In this document: positions 8,267 through 16,044 of the stretch, in pieces
Numbering within the stretch: position 1 is the stretch's first letter
How the letters are laid out: each line of letters begins with the position of its first letter
NCBI RefSeq assembly: GCF_029522115.1
Contig: NZ_JAKWFK010000004.1
Span: 1-64,000 of the forward strand
Source: Trinickia sp. Y13
GTDB lineage: Bacteria > Pseudomonadota > Gammaproteobacteria > Burkholderiales > Burkholderiaceae
DNA: 64,000 bases
Direction: 5' to 3'
Notes under the pieces: model-generated
Database searches by the model: none
What the model was told of the DNA's origin: nothing
Seen by the model: the letters and a program-made list of their open reading frames with translations, nothing else
Position numbers and translations under genes: made by a program

Positions 8267-10129
8267 TTATTTCCGCTTCAGCTGCGAAATATCGCGCACG
8301 GCGCCACGGTCCGCCGAAGTCGCCAACGCCGCATAAGCTTGCAACGCTTGCGAGACGACGCGCTCGCGGTTGGCCGGCATCCATGCCTTATCGCCCCGCG
8401 CCTCCATCGCAGCGCGGCGGCGCGCCAATTCCTCGTCCGCGACGGCCAGGTGCATTTTGCGCTGGGGAATGTCGATTTCGATCACATCGCCCTCTTCCAC
8501 GAGACCGATCGTGCCGCCTTCCGCCGCTTCCGGCGACGCATGCCCGATCACGAGCCCCGACGAGCCCCCCGAGAAACGGCCATCGGTGAACAACGCACAG
8601 GTCTTGCCAAGCCCCTTCGACTTCAAATACGACGTGGGGTACAGCATCTCCTGCATCCCCGGGCCGCCCTTGGGGCCTTCGTAACGAATCACGACGACAT
8701 CGCCCGCCACCACCTTGTCGCCCAAGATCGCTTCGACCGCTTCATCCTGGCTTTCGAACACGCGCGCACGCCCCGAGAAGACCCACTGCGATTCGTCGAC
8801 GCCCGCGGTTTTGACGATGCAGCCCTTCTCGGCCAAATTGCCATACAGCACCGCAAGACCGCCGTCTTTCGAATAGGCGTTCTGCTTGCTGCGGATGCAC
8901 CCGCCCTTGCGATCGGTGTCGAGCTGCGCGAACGTCGCTTCTTGGCTGAACGCCACAGTGGTGGGAATCCCGCCGGGCGCCGCGCGGTAGAACTTCTGCG
9001 CCTCTTCGCCCGCGCCACCCGCGACGTCCCATTTCGCGATTGCGTTGCCAAGCGTGCCGCTATGCACGTTGCCGCACGAAAGATCGAGCAGCTCGGCCCG
9101 CGCAAGTTCGCCAAGGATGCCGAGAATGCCGCCCGCACGGTGCACGTCCTCGATATGGAATTTGTCGGTTGCGGGCGCCACTTTGCACAAGCACGGCACC
9201 TTGCGCGAGATACGATCGATGTCCGACATCGTGAAATCGACGCCCGCCTCCTGCGCGGCAGCCAACAGGTGCAGCACGGTGTTGGTCGAGCCGCCCATGG
9301 CGACGTCGAGCGCCATCGCGTTTTCGAACGCCTGCTTGCTGGCGATGCTGCGCGGCAGCACCGATGCGTCTTCTTCTTGGTAATAACGGCGGCACAAGTC
9401 GACGATCAGGCGGCCCGCTTGTTCGAACAAGCCCTTGCGCCATGCATGGGTGGCAACGATCGTGCCGTTGCCCGGCAACGAAAGGCCGATCGCTTCGGTC
9501 AGGCAATTCATCGAGTTGGCCGTGAACATACCCGAGCACGAGCCGCAGGTCGGGCAAGCGCTGCGCTCGACTTCCGCCACTTCGGCATCGCTGATCTTCG
9601 GATCGCCCGCCTTGATCATCGCGTCGATCAGGTCGATCTTAGCGATCACTTGGCCGTCCGTCGGCGACTTGACCTTGCCCGCTTCCATCGGGCCGCCCGA
9701 CACGAACACGACCGGAATGTTCAGCCGCATCGCAGCCATCAGCATGCCCGGCGTGATCTTGTCGCAATTCGAAATGCAGACCATGGCGTCGGCACAATGC
9801 GCGTTGACCATGTATTCGACCGAATCGGCGATCAGTTCGCGCGACGGCAGCGAATACAACATGCCGCCATGCCCCATCGCGATGCCGTCATCGACGGCAA
9901 TCGTATTGAATTCCTTGGCCACGCCGCCAGCCGCTTCGATTTCCTGGGCGACGAGCGCGCCGAGATCGCGCAGATGCACATGCCCCGGAACGAATTGGGT
10001 GAACGAATTCACGACGGCGATGATCGGCTTGCCGAAATCGTCGTCTTTCATCCCAGTGGCGCGCCAAAGCGCGCGGGCGCCGGCCATGTTGCGGCCGTGG
10101 GTCGATGTGCGTGACCGATAGTTGGGCAT
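8267..10129 (-). CDS. ilvD: Dihydroxy-acid dehydratase
   Basis: This 620-aa iron-sulfur enzyme dehydrates 2,3-dihydroxy-3-methyl-acids to 2-oxo acids, the penultimate step of valine and isoleucine synthesis. The N terminus [20 protein letters not shown] and the length match the long, E. coli-like IlvD class rather than the roughly 590-aa sugar-acid dehydratases. Cluster cysteines appear in [12 protein letters not shown] and [16 protein letters not shown]; the C-terminal [13 protein letters not shown] motif is intact. The start has GAGGACTC just upstream. It stands alone, with no other ilv genes nearby. Sugar-acid dehydratase activity for the upstream fucose-like route is conceivable but not indicated by the sequence. 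Confidence 0.96.
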   Translation of the reverse strand: MPNYRSRTSTHGRNMAGARALWRATGMKDDDFGKPIIAVVNSFTQFVPGHVHLRDLGALVAQEIEAAGGVAKEFNTIAVDDGIAMGHGGMLYSLPSRELIADSVEYMVNAHCADAMVCISNCDKITPGMLMAAMRLNIPVVFVSGGPMEAGKVKSPTDGQVIAKIDLIDAMIKAGDPKISDAEVAEVERSACPTCGSCSGMFTANSMNCLTEAIGLSLPGNGTIVATHAWRKGLFEQAGRLIVDLCRRYYQEEDASVLPRSIASKQAFENAMALDVAMGGSTNTVLHLLAAAQEAGVDFTMSDIDRISRKVPCLCKVAPATDKFHIEDVHRAGGILGILGELARAELLDLSCGNVHSGTLGNAIAKWDVAGGAGEEAQKFYRAAPGGIPTTVAFSQEATFAQLDTDRKGGCIRSKQNAYSKDGGLAVLYGNLAEKGCIVKTAGVDESQWVFSGRARVFESQDEAVEAILGDKVVAGDVVVIRYEGPKGGPGMQEMLYPTSYLKSKGLGKTCALFTDGRFSGGSSGLVIGHASPEAAEGGTIGLVEEGDVIEIDIPQRKMHLAVADEELARRRAAMEARGDKAWMPANRERVVSQALQAYAALATSADRGAVRDISQLKRK

Positions 10130-10549
10130 GGAGTCCTCAGATGTTCAAGTCTGTATTGCGGTGATTTAAGACGCGTCAGGGACGCAGGCGATCACCCTGC
10201 GAACCCGGTTGCCGCCAGCAAGCGCTGCTTGCGCCTCGGCGCGGGCGGTCGGCTGCGGTCAGGTACCGAATACTGCGAGATGCAGCGTAAGTCGTCCAAT
10301 ATATTTTTACTGGCAAACTAAGTCGATACGCATATCAGCGAATTGGACGAATGCCAGGAAGCGAGTAAAGTGTCGACCAATGGCCTTCGGCAGTAAAGAG
10401 GGGCTGAACATATGACTGGGATTAGCGTTGAATTCGGCTTCTTTTCGTCCAATCGAAAACCCGCTGGCCGGCGCAGACTACAAAGCATCGACGCGCTGGC
10501 AGGCACCACGCCACAGCAGTCGCGATCCTCGACATTCAGGAGACCTAGC
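10130..10549. other. Intergenic region upstream of ilvD, no gene seen
   Basis: These 420 bases separate ilvD (leftward) from a small membrane gene (rightward). A locally AT-rich stretch around 10298-10360 is the only obvious candidate promoter area. I see no convincing riboswitch, T-box, attenuator or dyad operator. Short open frames here lack ribosome-binding sites and coding character. Confidence 0.5.
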
Positions 10550-10693
10550 ATGAGCACTTTGGCGGTAATTCTCAGCGTTTGGGCCACGGTTGCGACATGC
10601 GCGGCCCTGTTCATCCGCGGCGCGAGCCCGCGCCTGGAACGCGCAACCGTCTCCTCCGAGCGGCGTTCCGTGCAGGTTTCCGTGACCGAATAA
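10550..10693 (+). CDS. Small single-span membrane protein (47 aa)
   Basis: A 47-codon gene starts at ATG 10550 with AGGAG seven bases upstream. It encodes MSTLAVILSVWATVATCAAL, a clear transmembrane segment, followed by a basic, Ser/Arg-rich tail ending in SVTE. The frame can be extended upstream to 10412, but that part has no ribosome-binding site and no protein-like composition. No family is recognised and the neighbours give no role. The good start site and amphipathic layout argue for a real gene. Confidence 0.6.
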   Translation: MSTLAVILSVWATVATCAALFIRGASPRLERATVSSERRSVQVSVTE

Positions 10694-10903
10694 CGGCCTT
10701 GATAATGGCCTCGATCTTCGGCTTCGTCTGAAGATTGCTCGTTAGCGAAGGCCCGTCGCGTCGCCGCAGGCGGCGCGGGGGCCCGATTCCCTTCCGTAGC
10801 GCGCCAGCTCAACGCGCATTCGAATCCGCACCCGTTCCGCCGCGAGCCCCCGCCCCCGCCTGATAGAATCCCCGGTCGCGTCAGCCACGATCAAGGATCC
10901 TTC

Positions 10904-11986
10904 ATGTCGACCTCATCGCATGCGCTCCCGCGCTGGACGCTCTGGGCGCCGCTCGCCGCTTGGATCGTGCTCGTGCTATCGCGCATCGTGCATGTCGAGG
11001 GAGTCGCCATCGCACTGATCGGGGTCGCGCTCGTCGGCTCCGTCTTCGCCGCGGTTCATCATGCCGAGGTCGTCGCCCATCGTGTCGGCGAGCCGTTCGG
11101 CACGCTCGTGCTCGCGATCGCCGTGACCATCATCGAAGTCGCACTGATCGTATCGGTGATGTTGACGGGTGGCCCCGAAAAAGCGGGCCTGGCGCGCGAC
11201 ACGGTATTCGCCGCGGTCATGATCGTCTGCAATGGCATCGTGGGCTTGTGCCTGCTGGTCGGCGGCTGGCAGCACGGCGAGCAGGACTTCAAAGGGCTCA
11301 GCGCAAGCAAAGCGCTTGCAGTGCTCGCTTCGCTGTCGGTCCTCTCGCTGGTCATGCCCAATTACCTGAGCGCCATGCCCGGCCCGCAGTTGTCCACCTC
11401 GCAACTCGCCTTCGCCGGGGTGTCCTCGCTCGTCTTATATGGCGTCTTCGTCTTCGTGCAGACCGTGCGCCACCGCGAATACTTCCTGTCGGGCGCCGTC
11501 GACGAGAGCGAACACGCCGCGCCGCCGACGAGCCGCGTCGCGCTCATCAGTCTTCTGCTGCTATTCGTCAGCCTCGTCGCGGTCGTGCTGCTCGCCAAAT
11601 TGCTTTCGCCCGCGGTCGAGCGCGGCGTGCTCAATCTCGGCGCGCCTGCAGCCACGGTCGGCATCGTCATTGCGGCGCTCGTGCTCCTGCCCGAAGGGCT
11701 CGCCGCGGTCGGCGCCGCGCGCGCCAACCGCCTGCAAACGAGCATGAACCTCGCGCTCGGCTCGGCGCTCGCGAGCATTGGCTTGACGATTCCCACCGTC
11801 GCGGCCGTGTTCATCTGGACAGGACGGCCGCTGCTGCTCGGGATCGGCGGCATGGAAACCGTGCTGCTGGCGCTCACGCTATTCGTGAGCGCATTGACGC
11901 TCAGCACCGGGCGCACGACGGTGTTGCAAGGCGCCGTTCATCTTTCGCTGTTTGCCGCCTATTTATTTCTATCCGTCACGCACTGA
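10904..11986 (+). CDS. chaA: Calcium/cation:proton antiporter
   Basis: This 360-aa inner-membrane protein of the Ca2+/cation antiporter (CaCA) family has about eleven hydrophobic segments. The two inverted alpha-repeat motifs are visible: GEPFGTLVLAIAVTIIEVAL in the first half and NLALGSALASIGLTIPTVAA in the second, each carrying the ion-coordinating acidic or polar residues. E. coli ChaA exports Na+, K+ or Ca2+ in exchange for protons at alkaline pH. The start has AAGGATC upstream. The gene stands alone and is convergent with the GGDEF-EAL gene. Confidence 0.92.
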   Translation: MSTSSHALPRWTLWAPLAAWIVLVLSRIVHVEGVAIALIGVALVGSVFAAVHHAEVVAHRVGEPFGTLVLAIAVTIIEVALIVSVMLTGGPEKAGLARDTVFAAVMIVCNGIVGLCLLVGGWQHGEQDFKGLSASKALAVLASLSVLSLVMPNYLSAMPGPQLSTSQLAFAGVSSLVLYGVFVFVQTVRHREYFLSGAVDESEHAAPPTSRVALISLLLLFVSLVAVVLLAKLLSPAVERGVLNLGAPAATVGIVIAALVLLPEGLAAVGAARANRLQTSMNLALGSALASIGLTIPTVAAVFIWTGRPLLLGIGGMETVLLALTLFVSALTLSTGRTTVLQGAVHLSLFAAYLFLSVTH

Positions 11987-12016
11987 ACGCGCGTCCGCAG
12001 AGCGCGAACGCCAATT

Positions 12017-13546
12017 TCAGTGCCGGCAAAGCTGGGCGCCCGCGTCGATCGCCGCGATCGCTTTGCCGAAGTAATAGCCCTGGCCGTATTCGCAGCCCTT
12101 TTGCTGCAATTTCTCGTACGCGGCGGGATCCTCGATCCCTTCGGCGACCACCCTCATCCCTAGGCTCTTGGCCAGGCCGAGGATCGCGTCGACGATCTTT
12201 TCACTTTCGTCGTTCCGTTGCATCGATTGCACGAAGGACTTGTCGATCTTCATCTTGTCGAACTTCAGTTCGCGCAGGTGATAGAGGCTCGAATAACCCG
12301 TGCCGAAGTCGTCGAGCGACACTTCGATACCCGCCTCGTGAAAGGCGTCGAAAATCGCTTTCGCAGCGTCGATGTCGCCCACGAGCGCGGTTTCGGTGAT
12401 CTCGACTTCCAATTGCGAGGTGGGCATGCCCTCTTCGCGCAGAATGGCCAAGATCTGCGCCGGCAGGCTCGCGTCCTTCAATTGATTCGGCGAAATGTTG
12501 AGCGCGAGCTTCACATCGGGCCGCAACCATTGGCGTACGTCTTTGCACGCTTGCCGAAGCACGGAAGCCGTCAGCGCCGAAGTCAGGCCCAACCGTTCGC
12601 AAACGGGAATGAACGCGTCGGGCGGCACGGCGCCGCGCGTGGGGTGGCGCCAACGGGCGAGAATTTCGAAGCCCCAGATCCTTTGCTCGCGCATTTCGAT
12701 CAAAGGCTGGTAGTAAGGCTGAATCGTTCCGCTTTTCACCGCGGCCTTGAGATCCGCTTCCAACTGGGCTTGCTCGTAAAGCTCCTCGTCCATGCGCCGC
12801 TCGAAAAAACGGATCGTGCCCTCTCCCGCATCTTTGGCGCGATGCATCGCGATATAAGCGGCATGCAGCAACGCGCCCTCGTCCAGCCCATCGTTCGGCG
12901 CCAAGGCGATCCCGGCGCACGCGCCGATCGTAACGTCGGTTTTACCCGGCGCAATCACGATCGGCCTGTTGATCGCTCGAAGCAGCCGGGCGGCCAAATG
13001 CATCGACTCGTCGGCGAATCTCGGCCCCTCCGTTCTGGCTATCACGGCGAATTCGTCGCCGGCCAGACGCGCGACCGTGTCGCGCTTGCGGACAACCTGT
13101 CTCACCCGCTTTGCAACCTCGCAAAGCACGGCGTCACCGACCGCATGGCCCTGAAGGTCGTTCACCGCCCGCAGCCGGTCGAGATCGATGACGAGCACCT
13201 GATAAACGTCCCCGTGGACTTTGGCCAGCTCGGCTGCCTTGCGCAAGTCCGCCTCGAAGACCCGCCGGTTGACGAGACCCGTCAGCGGGTCGTGCCGTGC
13301 GAACGCGCTCGCCTCGAGCAGCGGAAACGTGATCTCCTTGCGGGCCTTCACGAGCAGCGCTGCGGCTAGCGCCGCGGCAACGGCGGCCGCGAGGGCTAGT
13401 GATACGAGCGAGACCGTAACCAGCCGGTTCGCCTCCAGCGCAATCAGCAATATGCCCGCTATGGCAACCAGCGATAAAACCAATGCACCCAATATGCAGA
13501 CTAAAACCGTCAATCTTGCGCAAATCGAGCGATGGTGCGATTCCAT
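12017..13546 (-). CDS. Membrane GGDEF-EAL c-di-GMP enzyme
   Basis: This 509-aa protein has two N-terminal transmembrane segments (about residues 10-64) with almost no periplasmic loop, then GGDEF (about 82-245) and EAL (about 255-505) domains. The cyclase signature is altered to AGDEF (162-166), with an RxxD inhibitory site five residues before it (RKRD). The EAL motif reads EIL (294-296), but the other phosphodiesterase residues look intact: NIS, EITETAL, DDFGTGYSSL, KIDKSF, AEGIE and GQGYYFG. Phosphodiesterase activity is likely; cyclase activity is uncertain, since some AGDEF proteins are active. The ATG at 13546 is chosen because it lies just before the first membrane segment. It is divergent from the next cyclase. 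Confidence 0.9.
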   Translation of the reverse strand: MESHHRSICARLTVLVCILGALVLSLVAIAGILLIALEANRLVTVSLVSLALAAAVAAALAAALLVKARKEITFPLLEASAFARHDPLTGLVNRRVFEADLRKAAELAKVHGDVYQVLVIDLDRLRAVNDLQGHAVGDAVLCEVAKRVRQVVRKRDTVARLAGDEFAVIARTEGPRFADESMHLAARLLRAINRPIVIAPGKTDVTIGACAGIALAPNDGLDEGALLHAAYIAMHRAKDAGEGTIRFFERRMDEELYEQAQLEADLKAAVKSGTIQPYYQPLIEMREQRIWGFEILARWRHPTRGAVPPDAFIPVCERLGLTSALTASVLRQACKDVRQWLRPDVKLALNISPNQLKDASLPAQILAILREEGMPTSQLEVEITETALVGDIDAAKAIFDAFHEAGIEVSLDDFGTGYSSLYHLRELKFDKMKIDKSFVQSMQRNDESEKIVDAILGLAKSLGMRVVAEGIEDPAAYEKLQQKGCEYGQGYYFGKAIAAIDAGAQLCRH

Positions 13547-13699
13547 GTGGGATCCAATGCGTTTGGCGCTAGCGATGCTGAATCGACGGAGCTTGACGCC
13601 CGCTCCATATGGGCGGCCGGCGGCCTGTGCCAACGCGCCCACCGCCATAGCAGATCAGAATGGCGTCGAGCATTTTGTCCGACGATCGACGGTTCGCGC

Positions 13700-13713
13700 T
13701 TGATGACGATCAA
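13700..13713. promoter_or_regulatory. FNR/ANR-type box between divergent GGDEF genes
   Basis: TTGATGACGATCAA is a perfect TTGAT-N4-ATCAA dyad, the consensus for FNR/ANR oxygen-sensing regulators. It lies about 160 bp from the starts of both flanking GGDEF genes, further than usual for a class II site, so long leaders would be needed. Four similar boxes occur elsewhere in the window. Confidence 0.55.
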
Positions 13714-13862
13714 CGAACCGCCTCAGGACATTCGCCAAAACCCTTGATTGGACTAGCACATCCGGCCGCCGCTCTACAGATTTGCCAAAAAATGCCGTAG
13801 TCCAAGGAAAACGTAAGCGATAAGCTGTGCGGGCTGTCCTTCGCCAACGATTTACCGGTGTC

Positions 13863-15275
13863 ATGCAAGTAACGCTTATTCAGGTCCCTGCCAGCAAAGA
13901 ACAGAGGCTGACTGCCGCGATCGCGGTCGCGCTCATGCTTTGCGTCGCCCTCTACGTTTGGCCGCGCTCGACGGTGCAAGCTACCATCGAGTCGCCGTTC
14001 ATGCCGATCTTCGCCACCTCGGTCACCATCGCCGAAGGGCTGACCGGCTTTCTGCTGTGGACGCAGTATCGCGTGTCGGGGCGCATCGTCTTTGCGGCGC
14101 TTGCTTGCGCCTATGCTTTCACGGCCGTCGCTGCGGCGTTTCACTTGGCCGTCTATCCCGGCGTGTTCGCCCCCGGCGAATTATTCGAGGCGGGGCGGCA
14201 GACCGCCATCTGGATATGGCTGCTCTGGCGCACGGGCTATGCGGTGTTGACGGCGCTCGCGCTCGGGACGCGCAAGTGGCCGCCCATTCAACGCATCGAG
14301 CAGCGGCGCCTTCGCGGCGGCTCGATGATTGCCTTTTCCGTCGGTCTGTCGCTCGTGCTCAGTCTCGCCGCGATCGCCGCACGAGATCGGTTGCCCAACC
14401 TCGTGTCCAGCACGCCGTCGTATCGCCATTTATCGGCGAACCCGATCGTGCTCTCGGTTTGGGCGATCTGCTTGGCTTCGCTGCTCATCCATGTGTTCGT
14501 GACGCGCGTGCGCACGTTGATGGATCTCTGGCTCGCCGTGGCGTTGCTGGCCGGTTTGATCGACGTGACGCTCACGCTTGGCGCAGGCGCGCGATACAGC
14601 CTGGGCTGGTACGCCGCGCGAATCGCGTCGATGGTGTCGGCCAATGCCGTGCTCGGCATGTTGATGTCGGAGACGAGCCGCACCTATCAACGGCTGGCCG
14701 ATGCGCACCGCGCCCTCAAGGAGCTGTCCGTGCGCGACGGACTCACGGGCGTGTTCAATCGTGCCTATTTCGACGAGCGCTATCCGCGCGAACTGGCGCT
14801 CGCCAACGCCAACGGCAATCCGCTCTCTCTTTTGCTGGTCGACGTCGACCATTTCAAAAACTATAACGATGCATTCGGCCATCTGGCCGGAGACGAGTGT
14901 CTGCGACGCATCGCCCAAGCACTGAATGCGGCGTTATCGCGACAGACCGATTTCGTCGCGCGATACGGCGGCGAAGAATTCGTCGTCGTGCTCCCGGGCT
15001 GCGACCCCGAGGCGAGTTTAGCCATTGCCGAGCGCATGAGACGGACGATCGCCGAGATGGAGTTGCCAGCGATACGGGCGAACGCCCATCATGTCACCGT
15101 CTCGATCGGGCATGCCTCGAACCGATTTCATCCCCATGCTCTACCGGCGGCCTTGCTGGCGAGCGCGGATGCGGGGCTGTACGACGCCAAGGCGCGCGGA
15201 CGCAATCGCGTGGCAAACAATCGTGAAGAAGAACTGAAAGACAGCTTCGATCGTCGGCAAGTGGCGGCCCGGTAG
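13863..15275 (+). CDS. Diguanylate cyclase with integral membrane (MASE-type) sensor
   Basis: This 470-aa protein has about seven to eight membrane segments (roughly residues 17-265), resembling MASE4-type sensory domains, followed by a GGDEF domain. The active-site motif is canonical GGEEF (369-373), the N-terminal DGLTGVFNRAYFDER and DVDHFKNYND motifs are present, and an inhibitory-site RxxD (RQTD, 360-363) stands five residues before it. It should synthesise c-di-GMP with product inhibition. The ATG at 13863 is preferred; an in-frame GTG at 13827 would add 12 residues. It is divergent from the GGDEF-EAL gene, with an FNR-type box between them, which suggests an oppositely acting pair. Confidence 0.9.
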   Translation: MQVTLIQVPASKEQRLTAAIAVALMLCVALYVWPRSTVQATIESPFMPIFATSVTIAEGLTGFLLWTQYRVSGRIVFAALACAYAFTAVAAAFHLAVYPGVFAPGELFEAGRQTAIWIWLLWRTGYAVLTALALGTRKWPPIQRIEQRRLRGGSMIAFSVGLSLVLSLAAIAARDRLPNLVSSTPSYRHLSANPIVLSVWAICLASLLIHVFVTRVRTLMDLWLAVALLAGLIDVTLTLGAGARYSLGWYAARIASMVSANAVLGMLMSETSRTYQRLADAHRALKELSVRDGLTGVFNRAYFDERYPRELALANANGNPLSLLLVDVDHFKNYNDAFGHLAGDECLRRIAQALNAALSRQTDFVARYGGEEFVVVLPGCDPEASLAIAERMRRTIAEMELPAIRANAHHVTVSIGHASNRFHPHALPAALLASADAGLYDAKARGRNRVANNREEELKDSFDRRQVAAR

Positions 15276-15381
15276 CCGCAGCCCCTGCTCCGTACCGACT
15301 ATTATCCAAAAATCTGTACCGGTACTGTTACGGCCATTATCCGTAGACTCCTCGAATACCGCCTATCCGAGGATCGACGCC

Positions 15382-15999
15382 ATGCCCACCGCTTTGCCTT
15401 ACGCCGCGCTTTCGGCCGCCATGACCTTCGCGCTGGTGATGTCGATCACGCCCGGCCCCAACAACACCATGCTGCTCGCCTCGGGCGTCAATTTCGGGTT
15501 TCGCCGCACGCTGCCGCATATGCTCGGCATCACTTGCGGCTGCACCGTCATGATGGTCGCCATTGCGCTGGGGTTGGGCCAGGTCTTCGCGCGGGCGCCC
15601 GCGCTTTACTCCGCGATGGAGGTTCTGAGCGTGGCGTACCTGATTTACCTCGCCTGGAAAATCGCCGCATCACGGTCGCTGTCGGTGGATGCAGCCAATA
15701 AGCGGCCGATGACGTTCTTTCAAGCCGCGGCATTTCAATGGATCAATCCGAAGGCGTGGATGATGGTGGTCACGGGCGTCACCGCGTTTCGCGTCAACGA
15801 CAACCTGCTCGTCAACGCGCTGACACTGGCGGTCGCTTTCGCCATCGTCAATCTGCCGAGCATTTCGATCTGGGCGGCATTCGGCCTCGGCGTGCGGCGG
15901 TTTCTGGCGGGCCCGACCGCCCTGCGCGCGTTCAACTGGACGATGGCCGCCCTGCTGATCGCATCGATCGCGCCGACCTTTCGGCATGGACTGTCGTGA
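15382..15999 (+). CDS. LysE/RhtB-family amino-acid exporter
   Basis: This 205-aa inner-membrane protein has about six hydrophobic segments and the family signature near the N terminus, SITPGPNNTMLLASGVNFG, plus AFQWINPKAWMM in the middle. The family exports amino acids or their derivatives; the substrate cannot be read from sequence. The start has GAGGATC upstream. A 10-bp palindrome GTACCGGTAC (15316-15325) about 60 bp before the start may be a regulator site. The gene is convergent with the P1B-type ATPase gene. Confidence 0.9.
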   Translation: MPTALPYAALSAAMTFALVMSITPGPNNTMLLASGVNFGFRRTLPHMLGITCGCTVMMVAIALGLGQVFARAPALYSAMEVLSVAYLIYLAWKIAASRSLSVDAANKRPMTFFQAAAFQWINPKAWMMVVTGVTAFRVNDNLLVNALTLAVAFAIVNLPSISIWAAFGLGVRRFLAGPTALRAFNWTMAALLIASIAPTFRHGLS

Positions 16000-16039
16000 C
16001 CGGACAGCGCTTGCGCCGCGGCGCGCAGCGCTAATCCGG
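16000..16039. terminator. Shared hairpin between convergent genes
   Basis: CCGGA (16000-16004) pairs with TCCGG (16035-16039), AGCGC (16006-16010) with GCGCT (16028-16032), and GCGCC with GGCGC at the tip. The structure fills the 45-bp gap between the LysE gene and the P1B-ATPase stop and could end transcription in both directions. It lacks T-runs. Confidence 0.55.
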
Positions 16040-16044
16040 CGCCG

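Noticed and set aside
8339-10114. 591-codon open frame on the plus strand opposite ilvD
   Set aside because: It mirrors ilvD, has a His/Arg-rich composition typical of antisense frames in high-GC DNA, and has no ribosome-binding site or recognisable domain.
8267-10129. IlvD as the missing sugar-acid dehydratase of the fucose-like pathway
   Set aside because: Length and N terminus match biosynthetic IlvD, and the gene is separated by an unrelated gene on the other strand from the lactonase.
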